A stretch of 64,000 nucleotides of DNA from MGBC163016 sp910588905. GTDB taxonomy: Bacteria > Actinomycetota > Coriobacteriia > Coriobacteriales > Eggerthellaceae. The stretch spans positions 1 to 64,000 of the forward strand of contig CAPGDO010000001.1 in the NCBI GenBank assembly GCA_948616985.1, in the 5' to 3' direction. Shown in pieces: positions 42,655 through 52,400 of the stretch. Below the pieces are notes generated by a model. It searched no databases, was not told the origin of the DNA, and saw only the letters and a list, made by a program, of their open reading frames with translations. Position numbers and translations under genes: made by a program. Within the stretch, counting starts at the first letter, position 1; each line of letters starts with the position of its first letter.

Positions 42655-45114
42655 ATGAGACTTTCACTCAAATGGGTAAGCGATTACGTTGCCGTGCCGG
42701 AGGATACCCAAGCCTTCTGTGACCGGCTCGACCTGACGGGTACCGGCGTTGAAGGCGTGGAGAAGCTCGGAAGCGCCTTAGAGGGTGTGGTCGTGGGCCA
42801 TGTGCTCACCTGTGACGAGCATCCTGACTCTGACCATATGTACGTGGTCACGGTGGATGTAGGCGAAGTAGAACCCGTGCAGATCGTCTGCGGGGCGCCC
42901 AATATCGCTGCTGATATCAAGGTGCCGGTGGCTACGGTGGGTACGGTGCTGCCCAGCGAAGACAGTGGCTTCAAGATCAAGAAGAGCAAGCTGCGCGGGG
43001 TGGTCAGTTGTGGCATGTGCTGCTCACGGCGCGAGCTGGGTCAGGGGAATGACCATGATGGCATCTGGGTGCTCCCCGAGGACGCACCCACGGGCATGGC
43101 TTTCATGGAATACCTAGGTTCGGGTGATACGGTGCTCGATCTGGAGATCACACCGAACAGGCCCGATTGCCTGTCCGTGACCGGCCTGGCCCGGGAGATC
43201 GGCGCTATGTATCAAACGCCTGTGACGTTTCCGCTGGCGGGAGATAAGGCGAAGCTGGATGAGGTCACTGCGGGAGCTCCTGTGGCTGATTCCGTTCAGC
43301 TCGAGATCACGGATCCTGACCGCTGTCAGCGCTATACTGCCCGCGTCATCGAAGGCGTGAAGGTGGGACCTTCTCCGGATTGGCTGGCTGAGCGAGTCGT
43401 GGCAGCAGGTGCGCGTTCCATCAATAATGTGGTAGATGTCACCAATTACATCATGTTCCTCTACGGTCAGCCGCTGCACGCCTTCGATTACGACACGCTG
43501 GTGGGCGCAGACGGCACGGTAAAGGTCATCGTACGCCCGGCCGAAGAGGGGGAGGAATTCACCACCCTTGACGGCACCGACCGCGTGCTGACCTCTGACA
43601 TGACCGTCATCGCCACGCCTGCCTCGGCGGTAGCCCTTGCGGGGGTCATGGGTGGTCTCCATTCTGAGGTGGAGGACCACACCACCACTATCCTGTTGGA
43701 AACGGCTACGTTCAGCCGAGCTCACACCTCGCGTACTAGCCGCAACCTAGGGCTCATCTCCGAAGCATCCATGCGCTATGAGCGCGGGGTGGATGATGTA
43801 CCCATCGCTGACATCTCCGCTGCGGCTGCGGCCCTCATGGCTGAGGTCTGCGGCGGTACCGTGCGCCCAGGCATCGTGGATCTCTATCCTGTCAGATCTG
43901 AACCCATCCCGCTTCGCTTCCGCCTTCAGCGGTTCAATGCCATGATGGGGGCTGACATCCCTGCTGAGTTCGTGGTGGATGTCCTGGAGCGCTTGGGGTG
44001 TGAGGTGCATTCCTCTTCTGATCCTGCCGTATTGGATGTAGTGGCGCCTACCTTCCGTCCTGACCTAGAGCGAGAGATAGACCTCTATGAGGAAGCGGTT
44101 CGTCTCTGGGGCATGGATCGCATCCCTTCCACGTTGCCTGCGTCCCCTGACCGCGTTGGCGTGCGTGAGCAGTCTGAGATCGTCCGCGATATCGTGAACG
44201 ACACCCTGCGAGCCAGCGGCATGAACGAGACCATGACCTACTCCTTCGCTGAGCCCGGTGATGTTCAGGCTCTGGGCATGGAGGGGCTGGATCTGGGACA
44301 AGCCGTAGAGCTGCTCAACCCGCTCAACGCGGATCAATCCGTCATGCGTCAGACCATCCTGCCGGGGCTGCTGCGGTCTGTGGCCTACAACCAGCATCAT
44401 GGCACGAAGAACATCCAGCTCTATGAGATCGGCACGGTCTTCTCTACGGCTGAGGGCCGGAAGAAGCCCAAGGAGCGCACGAAGGTCGTGGGCGTTCTTG
44501 CCGGTGCCATGGGCGAAGATGGGTGGAACGAGAAGCGTGTGCCCTTCGATTTCTTCGATGGCAAGGGCATCGTGGAGAACGTGGCTCGCGAATTGGCATT
44601 GCCGAAGGTGCGCTTCAAAGAGCTCACCGCTGAAGAGGCTCCTCAGCTTCAACCGGGCAGAGCCGCAGTTATGCTCTCTGGTGGTACGGTCATCGGTTGG
44701 GTAGGGGAGGTTCATCCCCTCGTAACGGCTGCCTTCGATGCCGAAGCCCCCGTGGTAGCCTTTGAGCTGGATCTGAAGGCCTTGGAAAAGGCGTATCGTC
44801 CGGCTCGCGACTATGTGGATGTGCCAACCTTCCCTGCCGTGGAAGTGGATCAAGCCTTCGTAGTGGATGAAGCGGTGACCGCCGAGAAGATGGGTCAGGT
44901 CATGAGCTCCGCAGGGGGCAAGCTCCTGGAAAGCGTGCGCCTGTTCGATGTGTACCGAGATGACGAGCGCGTGGGAGCTGGCAAGAAGTCCATGGCCTAT
45001 CGTCTGACCTATCGTGCAGCGGAGCGTACGCTCACCTCTGAGGAAGTGGACAAGGCTCACGAGAAGCTGGTGAAGAAGGTCCAAGGTGCCACCGGCGCCG
45101 AAGTGCGTTCCTAA
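42655..45114 (+). CDS. pheT: Phenylalanyl-tRNA synthetase beta subunit
   Basis: An 819-residue beta subunit. Domains in order are the EMAP-like tRNA-binding module (VGHVLTCDEHPDSDHMYVV), B3/B4 editing domain, B5, the inactive class II core, and the ferredoxin-like anticodon domain at the end (FPAVEVDQAFVVDEAVTAEKM and SMAYRLTYRAAERTLTSEEV). It follows pheS by 12 bp with AGGAAGAGAAG before the ATG. Length is normal. A repeat-rich gap begins immediately after its stop. Confidence 0.97.
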   Translation: MRLSLKWVSDYVAVPEDTQAFCDRLDLTGTGVEGVEKLGSALEGVVVGHVLTCDEHPDSDHMYVVTVDVGEVEPVQIVCGAPNIAADIKVPVATVGTVLPSEDSGFKIKKSKLRGVVSCGMCCSRRELGQGNDHDGIWVLPEDAPTGMAFMEYLGSGDTVLDLEITPNRPDCLSVTGLAREIGAMYQTPVTFPLAGDKAKLDEVTAGAPVADSVQLEITDPDRCQRYTARVIEGVKVGPSPDWLAERVVAAGARSINNVVDVTNYIMFLYGQPLHAFDYDTLVGADGTVKVIVRPAEEGEEFTTLDGTDRVLTSDMTVIATPASAVALAGVMGGLHSEVEDHTTTILLETATFSRAHTSRTSRNLGLISEASMRYERGVDDVPIADISAAAAALMAEVCGGTVRPGIVDLYPVRSEPIPLRFRLQRFNAMMGADIPAEFVVDVLERLGCEVHSSSDPAVLDVVAPTFRPDLEREIDLYEEAVRLWGMDRIPSTLPASPDRVGVREQSEIVRDIVNDTLRASGMNETMTYSFAEPGDVQALGMEGLDLGQAVELLNPLNADQSVMRQTILPGLLRSVAYNQHHGTKNIQLYEIGTVFSTAEGRKKPKERTKVVGVLAGAMGEDGWNEKRVPFDFFDGKGIVENVARELALPKVRFKELTAEEAPQLQPGRAAVMLSGGTVIGWVGEVHPLVTAAFDAEAPVVAFELDLKALEKAYRPARDYVDVPTFPAVEVDQAFVVDEAVTAEKMGQVMSSAGGKLLESVRLFDVYRDDERVGAGKKSMAYRLTYRAAERTLTSEEVDKAHEKLVKKVQGATGAEVRS

Positions 45115-45148
45115 GTTCACGCGCTCTGCAGAACCATCATTCCGAATC

Positions 45149-45220
45149 CGTAAGGGCCGAACACGTTCGGCCCTGGGCTACATGCATGGTTGCCCGTAGG
45201 GGCGGATCGTGATCCGCCCT
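45149..45220. repeat. Compensated palindrome pair after pheT
   Basis: AGGGCCGAACA followed by CGTTCGGCCCT occupies 45153-45174 and GGCGGATC-gt-GATCCGCC occupies 45201-45218, ending CCCTTTTTG. The second could double as the pheT terminator because of its T-run. Same family as 26611 and 45484. Confidence 0.65.
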
Positions 45221-45227
45221 TTTTGCA

Positions 45228-45362
45228 CCTGAGGCAAACGCTCTCCCCGCAAGGGGCGTTCGGCCTTAGGCCTTGGCTCTCGAAAAGACGTGATGCTTCG
45301 CTTATATCACGCTTTTCTCGGCCTGCGGAATCGGCCTCAACCCCTCACGGGGAGGGCTGTCT
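45228..45362. repeat. Long imperfect hairpin of about 135 bp
   Basis: GCTCTCCCCGCAAGGGG near 45240 pairs with CCCCTCACGGGGAGGGC near 45350, and inside it CGAAAAGACGTGAT pairs with ATCACGCTTTTCTCG around an 11-base loop. The arms are interrupted but pair over most of their length. The next 120 bp (45363-45481) hold several short hairpins (GGACCC-tcc-GGGTCC, GGCGGC-tt-GCCGCC) and no gene I can support. Confidence 0.55.
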
Positions 45363-45483
45363 TCGTGTAACAACAAAAGATCCTCACCGCGCTGCTGATG
45401 GGACCCTCCGGGTCCGCATCATCACTGCGGGCGGCTTGCCGCCGCGTTATCGCGCTTCGCGCGAAGGGTATCATCCTGGACTC

Positions 45484-45532
45484 GTAGGGGCCGAACGCGT
45501 TCGGCCTCGGGTCGATCATGATCGACCCCTAC
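45484..45532. repeat. Composite palindrome with outer GTAGGGG/CCCCTAC arms, copy A
   Basis: Outer arms GTAGGGG (45484-45490) and CCCCTAC (45526-45532) enclose GGCCGAACGCGTTCGGCC and GTCGATCATGATCGAC. It could fold as a short outer stem with two inner hairpins. Confidence 0.72.
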
Positions 45533-45611
45533 ATGGGAGATGTGCGGCGCACGGGGTCGCCTTGTTCACAGGCCGTATCCGCCGCCAAACTAAATGTGTC
45601 ATCCTGGATCC

Positions 45612-45660
45612 GTAGGGGCCGACCTCGGTCGGCCCTGGGTCGAACAGGTTCGACCCCTAC
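45612..45660. repeat. Composite palindrome with outer GTAGGGG/CCCCTAC arms, copy B
   Basis: Outer arms are GTAGGGG (45612-45618) and CCCCTAC (45654-45660), exactly the same length as copy A. The inner palindromes differ: GGCCGACC-tc-GGTCGGCC and GGTCGAAC-ag-GTTCGACC. Changes in one half are matched in the other. A further single palindrome (GATCGGCC, GGTCGGCC) follows near 45690. The rest, to 45805, shows nothing. Confidence 0.72.
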
Positions 45661-45805
45661 GCAGGAGCTTGTTGCGCTCTCTTGTGGGGATCGGCCGTGG
45701 TCGGCCCGGGCTGTCTTGTCAGCGGCTTGAAGAGGATCCGATCCGGTTTTAGGCAGCGGGATCATATCCTGCGATGCGTGAGCGAGGGGGAGGGGTGAGC
45801 TAGTA

Positions 45806-46078
45806 TTAGAGCCGTCGGTAGACATCGCGACGGTGTCCGATGCGGAAGAGTTCGATGGTCACCCGGCCATCATCAATGGTCCCGAGGATGCGATAGGTCC
45901 CCACACGCCACCGCCAACCATGTTCTGCACCCTGCAGTTTCTTTGCGCTTCCGATCTCTCGAGGGTTCTCGCATCCATCGAGCTGGTCGATGAAGGAAGA
46001 CACCAAAAGGAGCGCTTTCTTATCAAGGGAACCTAATTGCTTGAGTGCGCGCTTGGTCAGCGCTACGCTGTATCCCAT
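45806..46078 (-). CDS. RelE/ParE-family toxin
   Basis: A 90-residue mRNA interferase-like protein of the RelE/ParE superfamily. Visible features are VALTKRALKQLGSLDKKALL, KKLQGAEHGWRWRVGTYRIL and the C-terminal IELFRIGHRRDVYRR, which supply the basic and Tyr/Arg residues of the RelE fold. It begins five bases after the antitoxin stop, the normal order for relBE operons. It would cut mRNA on the ribosome if RelE-like, or target gyrase if ParE-like; RelE is favoured by the RVGTYRIL strand. Confidence 0.86.
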   Translation of the reverse strand: MGYSVALTKRALKQLGSLDKKALLLVSSFIDQLDGCENPREIGSAKKLQGAEHGWRWRVGTYRILGTIDDGRVTIELFRIGHRRDVYRRL

Positions 46079-46083
46079 AGAGG

Positions 46084-46305
46084 TTACAGGCCGAGCTCTT
46101 GCTTTGCTGCTGTCCAGCTGAGGCTGTCACCTGTATCTTCTTCGATAGCGGCTTTCAGGTCACGGGCATCCATCTCATCTTCAAGACGCTCCAGCGTCCA
46201 CTGACGCACTTGGGCCGAGAACGTCGTGCCATTCATCTCTGCGAAAGCGCTGATCCATTCTTTCTCATCAGGCTCAAAGCGGATAGCTGATGCGGTCATG
46301 GCCAT
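46084..46305 (-). CDS. RelB-like antitoxin
   Basis: A 73-residue ribbon-helix-helix antitoxin. The N-terminal SAIRFEPDEKEWISAFAEMNG and FSAQVRQWTLERLEDEMDARD match the DUF6290/RelB group, and the acidic C-terminal part should wrap the toxin. ATG 46305 is preceded by GAGGAGATC. The promoter upstream carries inverted ATGTAT-type repeats, consistent with autoregulation by the toxin-antitoxin complex. Pair is complete. Confidence 0.82.
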   Translation of the reverse strand: MAMTASAIRFEPDEKEWISAFAEMNGTTFSAQVRQWTLERLEDEMDARDLKAAIEEDTGDSLSWTAAKQELGL

Positions 46306-46330
46306 GATGATCTCCTCGAATGAGTTTACG

Positions 46331-46370
46331 ATGTATACTTATTCTGCATTGATGAGCATACATTGTCAAC
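46331..46370 (-). promoter_or_regulatory. Promoter and operator-like repeats of the toxin-antitoxin pair
   Basis: On the minus strand TTGACA is followed after 17 bp by CAGAAT. The inverted arms ATGTATAC (46331-46338) and GCATACAT (46356-46363), matching at 7 of 8 bases, overlap this promoter, as expected for autorepression. Confidence 0.6.
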
Positions 46371-46481
46371 TTACCCCGGTTATCCAAGGAACGCTATCTC
46401 CCATTCCTGTCCACTTATGGTTGCGCTCGCACGGCCAGCGAAGTAAGCTTCCCATACACTGCCAACCTGATTGGAGGCGTC

Positions 46482-48437
46482 ATGCATCGCGATTATCCGA
46501 ACCTCTGCAAGCCTATCAAGATCGGGAATCTGACCCTGCGCAACCGCATGGCCTCAGCGCCCATGGGAGCTACGGATATCCTCGCTGATGGCACTCCTGG
46601 GCCACGAACCCTCGGCTTCTACGAAGCCCGGGCCAAGGGCGGTGCCGCTTCGGTCACGGTGAGCGAACTGGTGGTGCATCCCGAGACCGATGGGTCGCAG
46701 ATGCTGCATCTCTCGCTGGCAACGCCAGGCCAGCTTGGTGCCTTCGCCTATGTGGCCGATGCCATCAAACGCCATGGGGCGGTGGCTTCCATCGAATTGT
46801 CCCACTCCGGCCAGTATGCAGGCACCTATATGGTTGACAAGAAGGCCAAGGGAGAGCTCTGCCAGTACGGGCCCAGCGACGGTGAACGCCCAGACGGCTT
46901 GCCGGTGCGTGCGCTCACAGAGGAGCAGATCTCGGATATCGTGGAAGCCTATGGCAATGCTGCTGCCCTGGCGAAGCGGGCCGGGTTCCAGATGTGCATG
47001 GTGCACGCAGGTCATGGATGGCTCATCAACCAATTCCTCTCACCCTATTTCAATAAGCGCACTGACGGCTATGGTGGACCCCTTGAGAATCGTCTGCGCC
47101 TGGCGCGGGAAGTGCTGGGCGCTGTGCGCAAGGCTGTGGGTCCGCGCTTCCCCATAGAGCTGCGCATGAGCGGATCTGAGCTCTTTCCGGGCGGTTACGA
47201 TATCGAAGAGGGTTGCCGCATCGCTCAGGCCCTGGAGGACCTGGTGGATATCATCCATGTGTCCGCCGGGTCTTACCAGTTCGGTTTCTCTATCACCCAT
47301 CCCTCCATGTTCCGTGAGCATGGATGCAACGTGCACTTGGCGGCACGCATCAAGCAATGCGTGAGCGTTCCGGTGGCTGCCATCGGTGGCCTGTCCGATC
47401 CAGCCCAGATGGAATCCATCATCGCCTCTGGCAAGGCGGATATCGTCGCCATGGCTCGAGGGCTCCTGGCTGATCCGGAGCTGCCGAACAAGGTCATGGC
47501 GAATAGGGGAGATGACGTGGTGAAGTGCGTGCGCTGCTTCACCTGCATGGCTGAGCGTCCGGTCACCCAAACGCGACGCTGCGCGGTGAACCCGCTCATC
47601 GGGCGTGAGCTGGAAGGGCTAAAGGCGTCTCCTGCTCTGAAGCCCAAGCGCGTGCTGGTGGCAGGCGGAGGCATTGCGGGCATGAAAGCAGCCCATACCG
47701 CTGCTCTGCGCGGCCATGATGTGACCCTCTGCGAAGCCGGGGAGCGTCTAGGCGGTATCTTGAACACCGAAGAAGCGCTGCCCTTCAAGCACGATATGTA
47801 TGAGCTGGCGCGTACCTATGAGCGTCTGTGCGAAGAAGCGGGCGTGCATATCTGCTTGAACCAAGCTGTTGATGCCGCTTTCTGCGATGCGTTCGAGCCC
47901 GATGCCCTCATCATCGCGGTGGGCTCCGATGAGCTTGAGCTGCCTATGCCCGTAGCAGAGGGCGCGTGGGTGATATCCATTGATGAGCTGTACTTGGAGG
48001 ACGCTGACCCAGGTGATGACGTCGTGATCATCGGAGGCGGCCTCACCGGCTGCGAATGCGCTCTGCTCATGGCCCAGCAGGGCAGGAATGCCCATCTGAT
48101 CGAGATGGGGCCTGAACTGGCACCGGATGCGAACATCCGTCACAGGCCTATCCTCCTGTCTCAACTTGAGGAAGCGGGGGTGGAGGTGCTGACTGATGCT
48201 CGGGCCGAGGCTGTGACGTTGAATGGAGTGAAGGTGGTCCTTGCAGATGGGGACGAACGCGTGGTTGGCGGCATCGGGTCGTCCGTGGTGGCTGCCATCG
48301 GGCGGCGCAGCCGCAGCGAAGCCGTAGACGCCCTGCGGGACGGAGCCCCCTTCGTACGCGTCGTCGGGGATGCTTTGCGCCCGGCCAACATCACCTTCGC
48401 CATCTATGAGGCCTACCACGCTGCTTTGGACATCTGA
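46482..48437 (+). CDS. NADH:flavin oxidoreductase of the OYE / 2,4-dienoyl-CoA reductase type
   Basis: A 651-residue three-part flavoprotein. Residues 1-340 are an FMN TIM barrel (LRNRMASAPMGATD, VHAGHGWLINQFLSPYFNKRTDGYGG), followed by the [4Fe-4S] cysteines CVRCFTCMAE and later RRCAVNP. An FAD/NAD(P) module (residues 385-651) starts with VLVAGGGIAGMKAA. The family includes BaiCD and BaiH of bile-acid dehydroxylation and many enoate reductases, so the substrate is an unsaturated acid, steroid or CoA ester by family only. Starts after TTGGAGGCGTC. Terminates near a convergent hydrolase. Confidence 0.92.
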   Translation: MHRDYPNLCKPIKIGNLTLRNRMASAPMGATDILADGTPGPRTLGFYEARAKGGAASVTVSELVVHPETDGSQMLHLSLATPGQLGAFAYVADAIKRHGAVASIELSHSGQYAGTYMVDKKAKGELCQYGPSDGERPDGLPVRALTEEQISDIVEAYGNAAALAKRAGFQMCMVHAGHGWLINQFLSPYFNKRTDGYGGPLENRLRLAREVLGAVRKAVGPRFPIELRMSGSELFPGGYDIEEGCRIAQALEDLVDIIHVSAGSYQFGFSITHPSMFREHGCNVHLAARIKQCVSVPVAAIGGLSDPAQMESIIASGKADIVAMARGLLADPELPNKVMANRGDDVVKCVRCFTCMAERPVTQTRRCAVNPLIGRELEGLKASPALKPKRVLVAGGGIAGMKAAHTAALRGHDVTLCEAGERLGGILNTEEALPFKHDMYELARTYERLCEEAGVHICLNQAVDAAFCDAFEPDALIIAVGSDELELPMPVAEGAWVISIDELYLEDADPGDDVVIIGGGLTGCECALLMAQQGRNAHLIEMGPELAPDANIRHRPILLSQLEEAGVEVLTDARAEAVTLNGVKVVLADGDERVVGGIGSSVVAAIGRRSRSEAVDALRDGAPFVRVVGDALRPANITFAIYEAYHAALDI

Positions 48438-48480
48438 GACGAACGGACAGCGGGGACGTAGCCTATCATTCTCGTTGCCT

Positions 48481-49296
48481 CTAAATGGGGATCGTCAGAC
48501 CGTCCATGGCTGGCTCGACGCGCCCATCGAACTGCTTGAGCCACTCCGTCAGCTCGGCCATGGTGATGGGTTCGTCATAGTGCAGGCACATGTGGGTGAG
48601 GTATATCTTACCCACGTCCAGCGCCAGCCCCTCTTCGATGCATTCCTGAATGGAATGATGGGCATCCGGGTTCCAGTTGCGCTTCCAGAAGGTGGCATCC
48701 ATGGCCAGGATATCCACGCCGCGGATGGCATCGGCTGTCTTAGGCGGCAGTGGCCCGGTGTCTGATGCATAGAATAAGCACGTCTCAGCGGTCTCTATGA
48801 GGTAGCCATAGGTGCCCGGCGCGTGGGTGACGGGCAGTGCCGTATAGCGGACGTCGTCGAATCCATGCACTGCAAACGGCTCAAGGTCCTGGAAGCCCAA
48901 GCAGTAGTCCATATAGTGGAACTCCGCCAGGATGCCTTCCCGTGCAGCGGGGGAGGCGAACACGGGAAGCGGCGCTCCGCCGCGTACGAGCGCCACCAGG
49001 TACTCGTATTCTCCCAAACCCCCTATATGGTCATAGTGGCAATGGGTGAACAGCGCCTCATCCACATGGCGCACACCTTCGCGAAGCAGCTGATGACGCG
49101 CATCGGGGGGCGTGTCTATCACCAGGGTAGGAGTCTTAGCTTCGGGCAGCCCTGCCCTGCGCACCATCACGCCGCAGTCCCCTCGGGCGAGGCGCGGATC
49201 TGCCCGAGCCTCCTCGCAAGCGGGGCATTCGCAGAAGAAAGAGGGTACGCCACAGCCCGCCGCGGTGCCCATGAATGTGAACAGATGCTCTGCCAT
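48481..49296 (-). CDS. PhnP-like MBL-fold metallohydrolase
   Basis: A 271-residue metal-dependent phosphodiesterase of the lipoate/PhnP branch. The metal site motif is THCHYDHIGGL, with a further His in VTHAPG, the Asp of YASDTGPL and the His in YLTHMCLHYD. An N-terminal CECPACEEA gives the zinc-binding cysteines found in PhnP (phosphoribosyl cyclic phosphodiesterase). No phn genes lie nearby, so a different cyclic phosphate or lactone substrate is possible. GGGAGG precedes ATG 49296. It faces the OYE-like gene tail to tail. Confidence 0.87.
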   Translation of the reverse strand: MAEHLFTFMGTAAGCGVPSFFCECPACEEARADPRLARGDCGVMVRRAGLPEAKTPTLVIDTPPDARHQLLREGVRHVDEALFTHCHYDHIGGLGEYEYLVALVRGGAPLPVFASPAAREGILAEFHYMDYCLGFQDLEPFAVHGFDDVRYTALPVTHAPGTYGYLIETAETCLFYASDTGPLPPKTADAIRGVDILAMDATFWKRNWNPDAHHSIQECIEEGLALDVGKIYLTHMCLHYDEPITMAELTEWLKQFDGRVEPAMDGLTIPI

Positions 49297-49459
49297 TGAT
49301 GCCTCCCGGGATATCCATAGCCGCTTGCCGTCTTCAACGAAACGCGCTTTGGTGCCTCTCCCGATTATACGGCTGAGTCGCTATAATCCAGGAGTACAGG
49401 GGGAAGCCTGTCCATTCGCGTGCAAGCGCGAAGGTTTAGAGAAGTAGAGAGGAAGGTTT

Positions 49460-52400
49460 ATGGCGGAGATCGATATCCACGCAGAGGGAGTCGAGATGGT
49501 GAAGTCGCTTTGCTACTTCTGCCATGCGAACTGCGGTGTCCTTGCCTATGTCAAGGATGGGGATGTGATCAAGATCGAAGGCGATCCTGATTATTCCAGC
49601 CAAGGTGGCCTGTGCTGCCGCGGCACCAGCGCTCTTCTGCACGTGAATCACCCGGCCCGCATCAACCATGCGCTCAAGCGCGTCGGTGAGAAGGGCGAGG
49701 GCAAGTGGGAGCAGATCCCATACGATCAGGCGATCCAAGAGGTTGCCGACAAGCTGAACCAGATCAAGCAGGAATCTGGTGCCGAGTACGTGGCTTCAGC
49801 CGGTGGCACCACCCGCACCGACGACTGGGCGCGCAGGCGCTTCCTGAACCAGTTCGGCACGCCGAACGGGTTCCACAATGCGCTTCTGTGCTGGATCCCC
49901 ACGTTCATGGCGGAGACCTGCGTAGCTGGTTGGTCACCCTTCGAGACCGATCTGGGTGCTGCCCGCAGCCTCATCCTCTGGGGCATGAACCCGGCGGCCT
50001 CCACGCTGGGCGGCATGCATGGCTACACTGACCTTCAGATGAACGGTCTCAAGATCATCGTCGTTGACCCGCGCTACTCTGAGACGGCATCCAAGGCAGA
50101 CCTTTGGCTGCCCCTGCGTCCTGGTTCTGACGCGGCGCTGGCCCTGGCCATCCTCCACACGCTCATCTTCGAAGGCCTCTATGACGTCGAATTCGTCACC
50201 AAGTGGTGCGACGGCTTCGAGGAGCTCATGGGCCATATGGCGGACTACTCGCCCGAGTGGGCTTCTGAGATCACCTGGCTGGAGCCGGATCAGATCCGCA
50301 ACGCTGCGCGCATGTACGCCATGAACAAGCCTGGCTGCATCCAGTGGGGCTGCACCTGGGATCAGAATGGTTCCACCTCCACCACGGCCAGCCATGCCCT
50401 GGCGCTCTGCCGCGCCATCACCGGCAACCTGGATGTGCCCGGTGGCGACGGCATGCCCGGCCCGGCTCTGAACTTCCTGACCGACGAGGAGATGGAAGCC
50501 AACGAGTGCCTGCCTGAGGAGATGAAGGCGAAGCAGATCGGCTCCAATAAGTTCAAGCTGACCAGCTGGCCTGGCTATCAGAAGATCTCCGATAACGCCA
50601 TCCGCAAGTGGGGCAAGACCCTTCCCACCGAATGGTTCTGCGAGGCCCACGGCCCCAGCGTGTTCAAGGCCATCCTCACCGGTGACCCCTACAAGGTGCG
50701 CGCTCTCATCTGCAACGCCACCAATCCGGTGAACTCCTATGGTGACGCGAAGATGGTGCTGGCAGCGCTCAAGGAAGTGGAGTTCCTGGTCACGGTCGAT
50801 TACTGGATGACCCCCACGGCTCTGTTCTCTGACTACGTCTTCCCGGCTGCGGGTGCTCTGGAGCGTCCTACCATCATCACCCATTACGGTGCTACGGACT
50901 CTCTCATGGCTGGCCGCCGTGCCATCCAGCCCAAGTACGACCGCCACACGGACATGGTCTTCTGGCGCAAGCTGGGTCTGGCCTGCGGGCAGGATCCGGA
51001 GATGTGGCCCTGGGAGACCGAGGAAGAGGCCTACTGGCACATCATCGAAGGCATCGGGCTTCCCATCGAGAGCTACAACGACTTCGTTGACATGATTCGT
51101 ATGTACTACCCGCCGCTGCATCAGGTGAAGTACGAGCAGAACGGTGGCTTCTGGACCCCTTCAGGCAAGGTGGAGTGCAATTCCACCATCCTGCGTGAGC
51201 TGGGTTACTCGGGCATGCCCATCTACACTGGCATGGCTGAATCCGAGCTCACCACTCCGGAAGTGGCAGCTGAATACCCCATCGTGCTCACCACCGGTGG
51301 CGGCTTCATGCCCTACCACCACTCTGAGCACTTCAACATGCAGGCTATCCGCTACCTCTATCCTGATCCGTACTTCTTCATCAACCCGAAGCTCGCTGAG
51401 AGCCTTGGCATCGAGCAGAGCGATTGGTGCTGGATCGAGACGCGTCGTGGCCGCATCAAGATGCGCGCCAGCGTTGAGCCCATCGTCGATCCGCGCGTTG
51501 TCATGTGCCCCCGCGGCTGGTGGTTCCCTGAGCGCGATGGCTCTGCTGACCTGAACAACCCGTTCGGCTGTCTTGAGTCCAATGTCAACACGCTCACCTG
51601 CGTGGATGATCCCGATTGCGATCCCATGGGCGGCTCTTGGAACAACCGTGGTCTCATGTGCAAGGTCTATAAGTGCGGCGAGGTGGACGCATCGTTCACT
51701 GCCGAGGATGCTCAGTTCTCCATCCCGGGCAACGCTGACACCCCTGGTATCCACATGATGCCCTCCGAGATGAAGCTCTGCCGTGAGCCCATTCCCTTCG
51801 AGGAGCCCCAGCCCACACGCGAGGTTCCCGAGGGCTATGTCTGGACGTGGCAGGATGACCAGATCTACCAGAAGGGCACCGGCTTCCGTCTGGATGAATC
51901 CGGCTGGCTGATCGACCCGAAGGACAAGGCCTACATCGATGCCTACACCGGCTGGCGCTACGATGCCAACCAGGATTGCCTGGTGGACGTGAGCTCTGGC
52001 AAGAAGTACACAATGGATCGCCAAGAGATCGTGGAAGTGGCTGGCATCCGCACCTATCCCGGCCAGGATGCTCCCTATGAGATCTCAGGCCAGGCACTGG
52101 TTTGGGATAAGGAGAAGGGCTACGCCACCTTCGAAGGGGCAAAGGGCGAAGGCAAGATCTTCAACCCGGATACCCAGTGGGTCATCGGCATCGAAGATAA
52201 CGTCTACTACGATCAGCATCGCGGTTACGCCTACGACCCGAACGACAACTGCCTCGTGGATATGGAAACGGGTCTGCGCTACACCATGAACTACGAGCAG
52301 ATCACGGGCAATGAGGAGCTGCCGGTGAACGAGGCTGCCATCGCTGCTGAGGAGAACACCGATGCGGCTGCTGCAGCTGAGACCCAGGTGGAGATGGACG

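Noticed and set aside
45120..45800. Possible CRISPR array
   Set aside because: The repeats are palindromes of varying sequence at irregular spacing with no unique spacers and no cas genes nearby.
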